64,000 nt of DNA, from contig NZ_WELG01000002.1 of the NCBI RefSeq assembly GCF_009184425.1, forward strand, positions 682,001 to 746,000. The letters run 5' to 3'. The first letter of the stretch is position 1. Each line of letters starts with the position of its first letter. The stretch is from Flagellimonas olearia (GTDB lineage Bacteria; Bacteroidota; Bacteroidia; Flavobacteriales; Flavobacteriaceae). The position numbers and the translations under genes are program-made. Positions 34,595 through 43,458 of the stretch are shown here, piece by piece. A model generated the notes under the pieces. It was given only the letters and a program-made list of their open reading frames with translations. It had not been told where the DNA came from and made no database searches.

Positions 34595-37135
34595 TTGAAG
34601 CTTCGAAACATACTTTTCATCGCCATAGTTTTGGCAGGGTTGATTTTTGAATCCTGTTCCACCCAAAAGGACAAGTTCATCAACCGAAACTGGCACGCCC
34701 TCAACACCAAGTACAATACCCTGTACAATGGGAATATTGCCTTTGAACAAGGCCGCGAGGAACTCAATGAGAGCTATCGGGACGATTATTGGGAAATTCT
34801 TCCCGTGGAACGTTTGGAGGTGACCGATGAGATAAAACTCGATTCCGAGGACAACAACCCCAATTTCATCATTGCAGAGGAAAAGGCCACCAAGGCCATC
34901 CAAAAGCATAGCATGGACATTAAGGACCAAGAGCGCAATCCGCAAACGGATGAAGCCTTTTTGCTTTTGGGCAAGGCACGCTACTTTGATCAACGGTATA
35001 TCCCTGCATTGGAATCTTTTAATTACATCCTCAGAAAATATGTGCAGAGCGATAAGTTGAACGAAGCCACTATTTGGAGGGAAAAGACCAACATGCGTTT
35101 GGACAATCCGGAAGTGGCCATCAAAAACCTTAAACGATTGTTCAAGTACGAGTCGCTAAAAGATCAGGAATATGCCGATGCCAATGCTGTTTTGGCGCAG
35201 TGCTACATCAATTTGAATGCACCGGATACGGCCATTCAAAAACTCAAGATTGCCCAAGCCTATACCAAAAAGAACCCTGAAAAAGGAAGGTATTTGTTTA
35301 TCATTGGCCAGTTGTACGACCAATTGGGGCATAAAGACAGTGCCAATTACGCCTTCGACAAAGTGATTGCATTGAACCGCAGGTCTCCGCGAGTGTACAT
35401 GATCAACGCGCATCTACAGAAAATCCAGAATACGGAACTTACCGATGGGAATAGAGAAGAGCTGTTGGAATATCTCACCGAATTGGAGGAGAACCGCGAG
35501 AACCGCCCCTTTTTGGATAAAATTTATCGTGAAGTGGCCCAATTCCATTTGGCCAATGAATCGGATAGTTTGGCACTGGCGTATTACAACAAATCACTAA
35601 AGGCCACACAAGGCGAACAAAAGCTCAATGCCCTTAACTACCAAAGCCTAGCCGATTATTATTTTGATGAGGATGCGTACAAAACCGCTGGAGCATACTA
35701 TGATAGTACGTTGACCAATCTCAAAGAGAATACCCGACAGTTCAGGAACATTAAAAAGAAGCTGGACAATCTGGAAGATGTGATCAAGTACGAAGATATT
35801 GTGCAGCATACGGACAGCATCATAACGCTATACGAAATGCCGGAAACGGAGCGCAAAGCGTATTTTGAGGACTATATCGCCGAACTAAAGCGCAAAGCGG
35901 AAGCAGAGGAAGAGAAGAAACAGCAGCAAGCAGCTGCAGGTTTTGCCACTTTTGCCAAGAGCAAGGGAGGGAAGCAGAACCAGGGCAAGTTCTATTTTTA
36001 TAATGTTACGAGCTTGGGGTATGGTAAAAACGATTTTAAGACCCGTTGGGGAGACCGGACTTTAGAGGACGATTGGCGCTGGAGCAATAAATCCCGGACC
36101 TTGGTATCTGAAGCTACCGGAGAACTGGTGGCGGGCAATGACGCATCCGGAGCAAACCTTACGGAAGACCAACGATATTCACCCGAGTATTATCTGAACC
36201 AGATTCCCACCGATGTTGCAGAGATAGATAGCCTTCGGACAGAAAGGAACTTTGCCAACTACCAATTGGGGCTTATTTATAAGGAAAAATTCAAGGACAA
36301 CCTCTTGGCCGCGGCTAAATTGGAAAAGGTATTGGCCTCCAATCCCGAAGAGCGTTTGATACTACCTTCCAAATACAACCTGTTCAAGATTTATGAGGAG
36401 AGCGGCAGTCCTTTGGCCCAGAACATGAAACAGGACATCATTGCCAATCACCCAGATACTAGATATGCAGAGATTCTGTTGAATCCGCAGGCCGTTCTGG
36501 AGGGAAGCACTGATAGTCCGGATGCACGGTATGCGGCACTTTTTAAATTATATCAGAAGCAAGAGTTCCTTCAGGTCATTACCCAGTCGGAGCGATATAT
36601 CAACCAATTCACGGGAGATCCCATTGTACCCAAATTTGAAATGCTGAAAGCCAATGCCATTGGTCGTCTGCAAGGATTTGAGCCGTTTAAGGAAGCCTTG
36701 AACTATGTGGCATTGACCTATCCCAATAATCCAGAAGGAAAGAAGGCCGAGGAAATGGTGGAGCAACAGCTTCCCAAATTGGAGAAAAAGGATTTTTCAC
36801 CGGAGACTGGATCCAGCGGGGCAGGAAATTGGAAAGTGGTCTTTCCATTTAAGATAAGGGATGATGAAAAAGCCGTAAAGCTTCAGGAGAGACTTATGGA
36901 AGCCATCAAGGAATTGAATTACAGGAATGCTATTTCCAAGGACATCTATACTCTTGAAGATGAGTTTGTTGTTGTCCATGGTTTCCGCTCCAGGGACTTT
37001 GCTTTGGGCTTCGCCGAACTCATAAAAAACAATAGGGACTACCGCATCAACGATGAGAATTTCGTAATTTTATCGGATAACTATAAAATTATACAAGTAC
37101 ATAAAAATTTAGAATCTTACAAAGCACAATTTTAA
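34595..37135 (+). CDS. porW: Gliding motility/T9SS lipoprotein PorW/SprE (TPR)
   Basis: An 846-residue lipoprotein resembling PorW of Porphyromonas and SprE of Flavobacterium johnsoniae, needed for type IX secretion and gliding, where it connects the outer-membrane translocon to the periplasmic motor complex. The signal peptide (MKLRNILFIAIVLAGLIFES) is followed by Cys21, then KDKFINRNWHALNTKYNTLYNGNIAFEQG, the conserved start of the mature protein, and TPR repeats through most of the length, with a charged Glu/Lys/Gln patch near residues 430-450. A TTG at 34595 is the only start that includes the signal peptide. Bactofilin and ATPase genes follow. Confidence 0.88.
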   Translation: MKLRNILFIAIVLAGLIFESCSTQKDKFINRNWHALNTKYNTLYNGNIAFEQGREELNESYRDDYWEILPVERLEVTDEIKLDSEDNNPNFIIAEEKATKAIQKHSMDIKDQERNPQTDEAFLLLGKARYFDQRYIPALESFNYILRKYVQSDKLNEATIWREKTNMRLDNPEVAIKNLKRLFKYESLKDQEYADANAVLAQCYINLNAPDTAIQKLKIAQAYTKKNPEKGRYLFIIGQLYDQLGHKDSANYAFDKVIALNRRSPRVYMINAHLQKIQNTELTDGNREELLEYLTELEENRENRPFLDKIYREVAQFHLANESDSLALAYYNKSLKATQGEQKLNALNYQSLADYYFDEDAYKTAGAYYDSTLTNLKENTRQFRNIKKKLDNLEDVIKYEDIVQHTDSIITLYEMPETERKAYFEDYIAELKRKAEAEEEKKQQQAAAGFATFAKSKGGKQNQGKFYFYNVTSLGYGKNDFKTRWGDRTLEDDWRWSNKSRTLVSEATGELVAGNDASGANLTEDQRYSPEYYLNQIPTDVAEIDSLRTERNFANYQLGLIYKEKFKDNLLAAAKLEKVLASNPEERLILPSKYNLFKIYEESGSPLAQNMKQDIIANHPDTRYAEILLNPQAVLEGSTDSPDARYAALFKLYQKQEFLQVITQSERYINQFTGDPIVPKFEMLKANAIGRLQGFEPFKEALNYVALTYPNNPEGKKAEEMVEQQLPKLEKKDFSPETGSSGAGNWKVVFPFKIRDDEKAVKLQERLMEAIKELNYRNAISKDIYTLEDEFVVVHGFRSRDFALGFAELIKNNRDYRINDENFVILSDNYKIIQVHKNLESYKAQF

Positions 37136-37156
37136 ACCCCAAAACCCTAGAACACA

Positions 37157-37588
37157 ATGTTTTCTGACAACAAAAAACCACGACCTATGAATGAATTTGG
37201 AGGACAGCCCAACCGAATTGAGAAGAACACAAAAATTAAAGGAGACATTACTTCCGAAGCCGATTTTAGAATCGACGGGAAACTGGAAGGCAATGTAAAG
37301 ACCTCCGGTAAAGTGGTCATTGGCAAGGACGGTTACATCAATGGTAAAGTTGAGTGTGTCAATGCTGATATTGAAGGAAAGTTCAATGGAGAGCTTTCGG
37401 TAGCGGAACTACTTTCATTAAAGGCTTCCGCCATTATTGAAGGCACCGTGTCCGTGTCCAAATTGGCCGTGGAGCCAGGAGCTACCTTCAATGCGGCCTG
37501 TACCATGGGCAAAGGAGCTGCAAGTACGTCCGGATCGGCGCCAAAATTGCAGTCCACCAAGAGCAATGAGCCAGCAAAAGCTTCCTAA
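37157..37588 (+). CDS. Bactofilin (polymer-forming cytoskeletal protein)
   Basis: A 143-residue bactofilin. The central domain of short beta strands (EKNTKIKGDITSEADFRIDG, then GNVKTSGKVVIGKDGYINGK and GKFNGELSVAELLSLKASAIIEGTV, shown in parts) forms a right-handed beta-helix that polymerises without nucleotide. Low-complexity Ser/Ala/Lys tails flank it at both ends. It starts 21 bp after porW and overlaps the atpZ-like gene by 23 bp, so cytoskeletal, secretion and ATPase genes share one transcription unit here. Confidence 0.9.
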   Translation: MFSDNKKPRPMNEFGGQPNRIEKNTKIKGDITSEADFRIDGKLEGNVKTSGKVVIGKDGYINGKVECVNADIEGKFNGELSVAELLSLKASAIIEGTVSVSKLAVEPGATFNAACTMGKGAASTSGSAPKLQSTKSNEPAKAS

Positions 37589-37802
37589 TAAGAACAAGCA
37601 AAGAGACACCTTAAACAAGGCGGCCCGCTTGTCGGGGATGGCCATACAAATGGGTGCCATCATCTATTTGGCGGTCAAAGGAGGGAGATGGTTGGACACC
37701 CATTACGGGACCGAAAAGGTGTTCTTGCCCATATGTACCTTGTTTGGCGTAGCGGTTTCCATATATTTGGTGGTCCAGCAATTGAAAAGAATCAACAATT
37801 GA
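37566..37802 (+). CDS. AtpZ/AtpI-type ATP synthase accessory membrane protein
   Basis: A 78-residue protein with two membrane helices (about residues 22-40 and 54-71) around the short basic loop GGRWLDTHYGTEK, the layout of AtpI/AtpZ, which assist c-ring assembly or carry Mg2+/Ca2+. ATG 37566 (MSQQKLPNKNKQ) is chosen within bactofilin. Upstream codons in this frame do not resemble the family. It overlaps the next gene by 4 bp (TTGA). Confidence 0.75.
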   Translation: MSQQKLPNKNKQRDTLNKAARLSGMAIQMGAIIYLAVKGGRWLDTHYGTEKVFLPICTLFGVAVSIYLVVQQLKRINN

Positions 37803-38191
37803 AGAATAGGTCTATTCCCATCATTTTTACAATAGGGTTGGTCGTTGGATCGATCCTTCTTTTTTTGGGCCATGCCAAGTTGCAGGTCTTGTATGGTTAT
37901 GAACCCTATGGAAACCAGCTGATAAAAAGCTATCTGTTGAATTCCATATTGGCCTGTCTCATTTTCTTTGCCATTTATTTTTACAGGAACAAGTATCGCG
38001 ATTATCTAGGGTTCTTTTTTTTGATAGGAAGTCTTTTAAAATTTGGCGTTTTCTTCGTGGCGTTCTATTCCGGATATAAAGCAGATGGTGTTTTGGAACG
38101 CGCAGAGTTCCTTGCTTTTTTTGTCCCGTACCTCTATTCCCTGACCTTGGAAACCCTCTTTTTGGGCAAACTGCTTAATTCTGTGAGATAA
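37799..38191 (+). CDS. AtpI-like / DUF6168-type membrane protein upstream of atpB (tentative)
   Basis: A 130-residue protein with four hydrophobic segments (about residues 5-21, 37-56, 64-85 and 101-119). I recall a DUF6168-named family in this place in Flavobacteriaceae. It begins with TTG at 37799, overlapping the previous stop by 4 bp, and this is the only start consistent with an N-terminal helix. Its position before atpB suggests an assembly factor, but function is unknown to me. Confidence 0.65.
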   Translation: MKNRSIPIIFTIGLVVGSILLFLGHAKLQVLYGYEPYGNQLIKSYLLNSILACLIFFAIYFYRNKYRDYLGFFFLIGSLLKFGVFFVAFYSGYKADGVLERAEFLAFFVPYLYSLTLETLFLGKLLNSVR

Positions 38192-38265
38192 AGCCCAAAA
38201 AATCAACAAAAAAATCAATACTGTAAATAATACTGTAAAAGCTTTTTTCTTTTGAATGAGCAATG

Positions 38266-38273
38266 TATTTTTG
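38266..38273 (+). promoter_or_regulatory. -7 promoter box for atpB
   Basis: TATTTTTG matches TAnnTTTG exactly, 32 bp before the ATG at 38306, in a 114-bp A/T-rich gap. It suggests the F-ATPase core genes have a promoter of their own inside the larger porW-to-atpG run. Confidence 0.5.
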
Positions 38274-38305
38274 CACCGATTTTTGAGGACCCATAGTTGC
38301 ATCAT

Positions 38306-39445
38306 ATGCGATATTCGTTATTAAGTAAAAAATTGACCGCCGTGGTTTTTATGGCCGCGGGGATTTTATCGGCCCAAGATCATGGGGCACAGGAAGTTGA
38401 AACCGGAGCCCATGATTTGAAGACCGAAATCAAGGAATACATTGACCACCACCTTCTGGATTCCCATGACTTTACACTGTATTCCTATACCACGGATGCA
38501 GGGGAGCACAAATACATTGGTTTTCCATTGCCAGTGATTTTGTGGGACAATGGCCTCAAGGTTTTTTCCTCCGCCAAATTAAAGCACGGCGAGGGCGTCG
38601 CAGAAGTGGATGGCAACTACTACACGCTATACCACAATAAAATTTACAGGACAGACGCGGAAGGCACCATCAACTTTGGTGCGCATCATGAAGAGGAAAC
38701 CCATGAAGAGGATGCTTTTGGTGAAAACTTGGTAGTGGATGATGCCCATCCCACCAATGTAAAGCCGTTGGATTTTTCCATAACCAAGAACGTGGTCTTC
38801 ATCATGTTGGTCGGTTTGTTGATGTTCTTCATGTTCCGTGGCGTTGCCAATAATTACAAAAAGAACAGACTGCCCAAAGGAATGGGAAGGGTGTTGGAGC
38901 CTTTGGTGCTTTTCGTTCGTGATGAAATTGCCATCCCCAATATTGGTGAGCACAAATACAAAAGGTACATGAGCTATTTGCTTACCGTATTCTTTTTCGT
39001 GTGGATCATCAATTTGTTGGGACTTACGCCGCTTGGTGTAAACGTGACCAACAATATTGCGGTGACCTTTGCCTTGGCGTTGATCACCTATTTGATTACC
39101 ACATTCTCAGGGAACAAAAACTACTGGAAACACATTTTCTGGATGCCGGGCGTGCCTGCTCCCATGAAAATTATTTTGGCACCGATAGAATTGTTGGGAA
39201 CCTTCATCAAGCCATTTTCGTTGATGATTCGTTTGTACGCCAACATTACTGCGGGTCACGTAGTATTGATGAGTATTATAGGACTTATGTTCATTTTTCA
39301 GAACTGGATAGGAAGTCCATTATCGTTTGTATTGGCATTCGCACTTTCGTTGTTGGAATTGTTGGTTGCCGCATTGCAAGCCTATATTTTCACCATGTTG
39401 TCGGCCCTTTATTTTGGAATGGCAGTGGAAGAAGATCACCATTAA
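38306..39445 (+). CDS. atpB: F-type ATP synthase subunit a
   Basis: The membrane stator subunit forming the proton half-channels with the c-ring. The 379-residue length is typical of Bacteroidota, whose subunit a has a signal-like N-terminus (MRYSLLSKKLTAVVFMAAG) and a His/Glu-rich periplasmic extension of about 150 residues. The core has GVNVTNNIAVTFALAL, KPFSLMIRLYANITAGHVVL with the essential Arg in IRLYANITAGH, and LLELLVAALQAYIFTML. ATG 38306 chosen; an in-frame TTG is 9 bp upstream. Confidence 0.95.
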   Translation: MRYSLLSKKLTAVVFMAAGILSAQDHGAQEVETGAHDLKTEIKEYIDHHLLDSHDFTLYSYTTDAGEHKYIGFPLPVILWDNGLKVFSSAKLKHGEGVAEVDGNYYTLYHNKIYRTDAEGTINFGAHHEEETHEEDAFGENLVVDDAHPTNVKPLDFSITKNVVFIMLVGLLMFFMFRGVANNYKKNRLPKGMGRVLEPLVLFVRDEIAIPNIGEHKYKRYMSYLLTVFFFVWIINLLGLTPLGVNVTNNIAVTFALALITYLITTFSGNKNYWKHIFWMPGVPAPMKIILAPIELLGTFIKPFSLMIRLYANITAGHVVLMSIIGLMFIFQNWIGSPLSFVLAFALSLLELLVAALQAYIFTMLSALYFGMAVEEDHH

Positions 39446-39476
39446 GAAGAACGTTTAATATTTAAATTCATATATC

Positions 39477-39668
39477 ATGACAATTCCAAACATCGTAGGT
39501 GCTGGTTTGATCGTAATCGGAGCAGGATTGGGTATCGGTAGAATCGGTGGTCAGGCAATGGAAGCCATTGCTCGTCAACCTGAAGCTTCTGGTAAGATCC
39601 AAACTGCTATGTTGATCGCAGCAGCCCTTATTGAAGGTATCGGTTTCGCCGCTCTTTTTGCAGCCTAA
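39477..39668 (+). CDS. atpE: F-type ATP synthase subunit c
   Basis: A 63-residue hairpin proteolipid of the rotor ring. The conserved polar loop is ARQPE (32-36), and the ion-carrying carboxylate is Glu53 in LIEGIGFAALF. The residues after Glu53 are Gly-Ile rather than the Ser-Thr of Na+-type rings, so it is probably proton driven. A strong hairpin follows (39686-39719), before atpF. Codon choice looks optimised, as expected for a high-copy subunit. Confidence 0.95.
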   Translation: MTIPNIVGAGLIVIGAGLGIGRIGGQAMEAIARQPEASGKIQTAMLIAAALIEGIGFAALFAA

Positions 39669-39685
39669 TAACCGTAACAGTATTG

Positions 39686-39719
39686 ATGAAGGCCATAGCG
39701 GTTGGCTATGGCCCTTCAT
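39686..39719 (+). promoter_or_regulatory. Hairpin between atpE and atpF
   Basis: ATGAAGGCCATAGC-GGTTG-GCTATGGCCcTTCAT forms a 14-bp stem with one bulged C. It has no U-tract beyond the stem, so it is more likely an mRNA-stability or partial-attenuation element than a full terminator. Raised c-subunit output relative to downstream subunits would be a logical use (inference). Confidence 0.55.
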
Positions 39720-39758
39720 TGATTTAAATGATATAGTAAAGATTTAATAGTTAGAAAC

Positions 39759-40259
39759 ATGGATAAGTTAATCGAACAGTTTTCCTTCGGATTGTTTTTC
39801 TGGCAATTGTTGCTCTTCGTGGGCCTATTGTTGTTGTTGCGAAAATATGCCTGGAAGCCTATTCTAGGTGCGGTTGAAAAAAGGGAAGAAGGAATCAAGG
39901 ATGCCCTTGAAGCTGCCGAGGCTGCCAAAAAGGAAATGCAGAACGTTACTGCAGACAGCGAAAAACTGTTGAAGGAAGCCAAGGCCGAAAGAGATGTGTT
40001 GTTGAAGGAGGCTAGGGAAATCAAGGAAAGCATCATTTCAGAAGCCAAGGAACAAGCGCAGGTTGAAGGCGACAAGATGATCAAGCAAGCCCAAGCTGCC
40101 ATTGAAGCAGAGAAAAAAGCGGCTGTTGCCGACATCAAGGCACAAGTGGCCAACCTTTCCGTGGAAATCGCGGAAAAGATCATCAAAGAAGAGTTGTCCG
40201 ACAACAAAAAACAACAGAAGTTGGTCGAGGACATGTTGGGGGATATCAAACTGAACTAA
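39759..40259 (+). CDS. atpF: F-type ATP synthase subunit b
   Basis: The 166-residue peripheral-stalk subunit. One N-terminal membrane helix (about residues 9-29, SFGLFFWQLLLFVGLLLLL) is followed by a long Ala/Glu/Lys-rich coiled coil and a C-terminal segment binding delta/F1. It starts 39 bp after the hairpin and ends 7 bp before atpH. Only one b-type gene is present. Confidence 0.95.
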   Translation: MDKLIEQFSFGLFFWQLLLFVGLLLLLRKYAWKPILGAVEKREEGIKDALEAAEAAKKEMQNVTADSEKLLKEAKAERDVLLKEAREIKESIISEAKEQAQVEGDKMIKQAQAAIEAEKKAAVADIKAQVANLSVEIAEKIIKEELSDNKKQQKLVEDMLGDIKLN

Positions 40260-40266
40260 TTAGAGC

Positions 40267-40806
40267 ATGAACCAAAACAGGGCAGCCATACGCTACGCAA
40301 AAGCAACCTTGGACTACGCAGTCGAAAAGAAAGCGGCAGATGCCGTTGAGAAAGACATGCGTGACATTGCTGTAACGATATCTGAAAATGGGGAGCTCCA
40401 AAGTGTTTTGGAAAGCCCTATCGTAAAATCAGAGCTCAAGAAAAGTGCATTGCTGGAAATTTTCAAGGATGCCAACGAAATCTCCAAAGGACTTATCCAG
40501 ACCTTGGTAGACAACAAAAGGATTGCAATGCTACAGGAAGTGGCCTATAAATACATCATCCTTCACGAAAAAATGAAGGGAGAGGAAGTAGCCTATGTAA
40601 CCACTGCAGTTCCTTTGACGGCTGATTTGGAAAAGAAAATCTTGGCTGAAGTGAAAAAAGCTACAGGCAACAAGGTCACCATTGAAAACAAGGTGGATGA
40701 AGCCATCATTGGTGGATTTGTGCTTAGGGTTGGCGATACCCAATACGATGCGAGCATTGCCAACAAATTGAACGGATTAAAAAGAGAATTTACAAATAGT
40801 CTATAA
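40267..40806 (+). CDS. atpH: F-type ATP synthase subunit delta
   Basis: A 179-residue OSCP/delta subunit that ties the peripheral stalk to the top of F1. [17 protein letters not shown] at the N-terminus, the middle [18 protein letters not shown] segment, and the C-terminal [17 protein letters not shown] with the conserved glycine-rich turn match the family. It ends 2 bp before atpA. Confidence 0.95.
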   Translation: MNQNRAAIRYAKATLDYAVEKKAADAVEKDMRDIAVTISENGELQSVLESPIVKSELKKSALLEIFKDANEISKGLIQTLVDNKRIAMLQEVAYKYIILHEKMKGEEVAYVTTAVPLTADLEKKILAEVKKATGNKVTIENKVDEAIIGGFVLRVGDTQYDASIANKLNGLKREFTNSL

Positions 40807-40808
40807 AA

Positions 40809-42389
40809 ATGGCAGGAGTAAAAGCCGCTGAGGTCTCAGCAATTTTGAAAAAACAATTATCAGGTTTTGAAGCAGGCGCTTCGTTGAACGAAGTAGGTAC
40901 CGTGCTACAAGTAGGTGACGGTATTGCCCGTGTCTATGGACTTTCCAATGCCCAGTACGGGGAGTTGGTGGAGTTTGATGGCGGTATGCAAGGTATCGTA
41001 TTGAACCTGGAAGAAGACAACGTTGGTGTGGTATTGTTGGGCCCATCCAAAGAAATCATGGAAGGTGCCACTGTAAAAAGAACAGAGCGTATCGCATCCA
41101 TCAATGTTGGTGAAGGAATTGTTGGTCGTGTCATTGACACCTTGGGAGCCCCAATCGATGGTAAGGGACCTATTGCTGGGGAAACCTATGAAATGCCCTT
41201 GGAGCGTAAGGCCCCTGGTGTAATTTTTAGACAACCTGTAAATGAGCCGCTACAGACCGGTATCAAGGCTATCGATGCCATGATTCCTGTAGGTCGTGGA
41301 CAGAGGGAGTTGGTAATTGGTGACAAGCAAACAGGGAAGACCACGGTTTGTATCGATACCATCCTCAACCAAAAAGAATTTTACGATGCCGGTGAGCCTG
41401 TGTACTGTATTTACGTTGCCGTAGGTCAGAAAGCATCTACCGTTGCAGCCATCGCCAAAACTTTGGAAGACAAAGGAGCCTTGGCGTATACCACAATCGT
41501 TGCGGCCAATGCATCCGACCCTGCCCCAATGCAGGTATATGCCCCTTTCGCTGGCGCTGCCATTGGAGAATATTTTAGGGATACTGGACGCCCTGCTTTG
41601 ATCATCTATGATGATTTGTCAAAACAGGCCGTTGCATATCGTGAGGTATCCTTGTTGTTGCGTAGACCTCCAGGACGTGAAGCATACCCTGGTGACGTTT
41701 TCTATTTGCACTCAAGATTGTTGGAGCGTGCCGCAAAGGTGATTGCCGATGACGAGATTGCAAAGAACATGAACGACCTACCCGATTCGTTGAAACCGAT
41801 TGTAAAAGGTGGGGGTTCATTGACAGCACTTCCTATTATTGAAACCCAGGCAGGTGACGTTTCCGCCTATATCCCAACCAACGTAATTTCCATTACCGAT
41901 GGTCAGATATTCTTGGAGCAAGACTTGTTCAACCAAGGGGTACGTCCTGCGATCAACGTAGGTATCTCGGTATCTCGTGTGGGTGGTTCCGCGCAGATCA
42001 AATCCATGAAGAAAGTAGCAGGTACCTTGAAATTGGACCAGGCCCAGTTCCGTGAATTGGAAGCCTTTGCCAAGTTCGGTTCCGATTTGGATGCCGCTAC
42101 CTTGAACGTAATCGAAAAAGGACGTAGAAACGTGGAGATCTTGAAACAAGGTCAGAACGATCCCTTTACCGTGGAAGATCAGGTGGCCATCATCTTCGCA
42201 GGTTCCAAAAACTTGTTGAGGGATGTTCCTGTGGATAAGGTAAAAGAGTTTGAAAAGGACTTCTTGGAGTTTTTGAACGCCAAGCACAGAAATGTTTTGG
42301 ATGCCCTTAAAGCCGGTAAATTGACCGATGAGGTAACCGAAACCTTGACAGCGGTTTGTAAAGACCTTTCAAGCAAGTATAAAAATTAG
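40809..42389 (+). CDS. atpA: F-type ATP synthase subunit alpha
   Basis: The 526-residue non-catalytic nucleotide-binding subunit of F1. The P-loop [10 protein letters not shown] (about 169-178), [32 protein letters not shown] and the arginine-finger segment [17 protein letters not shown] are all present. Length and order are normal. An 80-bp gap with a hairpin separates it from atpG. Confidence 0.97.
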   Translation: MAGVKAAEVSAILKKQLSGFEAGASLNEVGTVLQVGDGIARVYGLSNAQYGELVEFDGGMQGIVLNLEEDNVGVVLLGPSKEIMEGATVKRTERIASINVGEGIVGRVIDTLGAPIDGKGPIAGETYEMPLERKAPGVIFRQPVNEPLQTGIKAIDAMIPVGRGQRELVIGDKQTGKTTVCIDTILNQKEFYDAGEPVYCIYVAVGQKASTVAAIAKTLEDKGALAYTTIVAANASDPAPMQVYAPFAGAAIGEYFRDTGRPALIIYDDLSKQAVAYREVSLLLRRPPGREAYPGDVFYLHSRLLERAAKVIADDEIAKNMNDLPDSLKPIVKGGGSLTALPIIETQAGDVSAYIPTNVISITDGQIFLEQDLFNQGVRPAINVGISVSRVGGSAQIKSMKKVAGTLKLDQAQFRELEAFAKFGSDLDAATLNVIEKGRRNVEILKQGQNDPFTVEDQVAIIFAGSKNLLRDVPVDKVKEFEKDFLEFLNAKHRNVLDALKAGKLTDEVTETLTAVCKDLSSKYKN

Positions 42390-42408
42390 TCCAAAGTATT
42401 CAGTAGTT

Positions 42409-42445
42409 AGTATTGGGTTCGTAAAAGCACTCAATACCCAATACT
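42409..42445 (+). repeat. 10-bp inverted repeat between atpA and atpG
   Basis: AGTATTGGGT (42409-42418) and ACCCAATACT (42436-42445) can pair in mRNA with a 17-nt loop. Neighbouring fragments (AGTATT at 42396, CAATACT at 42453) repeat the theme. Such TATTG/CAATA-rich spacer DNA is unusual inside an otherwise tight atp operon. Confidence 0.5.
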
Positions 42446-42469
42446 GGAATCTCAATACTAAACAATAGT

Positions 42470-43327
42470 ATGGCGAATCTAAAGGAAATACGGAACAGGA
42501 TATCATCCATTTCATCAACAATGCAGATTACCAGTGCCATGAAAATGGTTTCTGCTGCCAAATTGAAGAAAGCCCAGGATGCCATTACCGCAATGCGTCC
42601 CTATGCCGATAAGCTTACGGAGCTCCTTCAAGGACTCAGTGCCAGTTTGGAAGGTGATGGTGGAAGCAAATTCGCGGAAAGCAGGCCCGTAAACAAAGTT
42701 TTGTTGGTGTCCATTACTTCCAATAGAGGGCTTTGTGGTGCCTTCAATTCCAACATCATCAAGCAGAGCAATAATTTGGTGACCGACAAATATGCGGGCA
42801 AGCAGGTAGACTTTGTTACGATTGGAAAGAAAGGGAACGACATCCTTGGGAAGAAGAACACCATTGTGGCCAACCACAGTGATGTCTATGACGATTTGAC
42901 CTTTGACAATGTTGCTGCCATTGCAGATTTCTTGATGGAGCAATTTGCTTCGGGCAGTTATGATAAGATAGAATTGGTATACAACAAGTTCAAGAACGCG
43001 GCCACACAGATTGTCATGACCGAACAGTTCTTGCCCATTTCTGTTGAAGGAGACGCTCCAGTGGCTTCAGATTACATTTTTGAGCCATCCAAAGCGGAGA
43101 TTGTGGAACAACTGATTCCAAAATCCTTGAAGACCCAATTGTACAAGGCCATTCGTGATTCCTTTGCCAGTGAGCACGGTGCCCGTATGACAGCCATGCA
43201 CAAAGCAACTGATAATGCCGGCGAGTTGAAGAACGAACTCACCCTTACGTACAACAAAGCACGTCAGGCGGCCATTACCAACGAAATTCTTGAGATTGTT
43301 GGTGGTGCGGAGGCATTGAACAACTAG
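42470..43327 (+). CDS. atpG: F-type ATP synthase subunit gamma
   Basis: The 285-residue central-stalk subunit. It has the N-terminal coiled-coil helix MANLKEIRNRISSISSTMQI, ITSNRGLCGAFNSNI near residue 85, and the C-terminal coiled helix ending ARQAAITNEILEIVGGAEAL. It is the last atp gene here; a strong terminator follows 24 bp later. The genes atpD (beta) and atpC (epsilon) are not in the window. Confidence 0.96.
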   Translation: MANLKEIRNRISSISSTMQITSAMKMVSAAKLKKAQDAITAMRPYADKLTELLQGLSASLEGDGGSKFAESRPVNKVLLVSITSNRGLCGAFNSNIIKQSNNLVTDKYAGKQVDFVTIGKKGNDILGKKNTIVANHSDVYDDLTFDNVAAIADFLMEQFASGSYDKIELVYNKFKNAATQIVMTEQFLPISVEGDAPVASDYIFEPSKAEIVEQLIPKSLKTQLYKAIRDSFASEHGARMTAMHKATDNAGELKNELTLTYNKARQAAITNEILEIVGGAEALNN

Positions 43328-43350
43328 ACTTTATAAGAATTATATATAAA

Positions 43351-43376
43351 AAGGCCGCTTCAAGCGGCCTTTTTTG
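43351..43376 (+). terminator. Rho-independent terminator after atpG
   Basis: AAGGCCGC-TTCAA-GCGGCCTT followed by TTTTT is a GC-rich 8-bp stem with a U-tract, 24 bp downstream of the atpG stop. It marks the end of the porW-bactofilin-atp run. Confidence 0.88.
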
Positions 43377-43458
43377 TTTGGTCAATTTTGACACCAGTGG
43401 ACTAAAGGGTTTTGTGTAACTTGTGACTTTATTTAAAAGGTTTTAAAGAACACACCTA

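Noticed and set aside
38036-39465. Long open frames antisense to or out of frame with atpB
   Set aside because: They overlap a strongly conserved gene and lack recognisable domains.
39477-39668. Sodium-type ATP synthase c-ring
   Set aside because: The Ser-Thr pair that follows the ion-binding Glu in Na+ rings is missing (Glu53-Gly-Ile), so a proton-type ring is more likely.
43380-43400. GTCAATTTTGAC palindrome after the atp terminator as a further LytTR site
   Set aside because: It is an inverted repeat, not a 12-13 bp spaced direct repeat, so it does not fit the array pattern.
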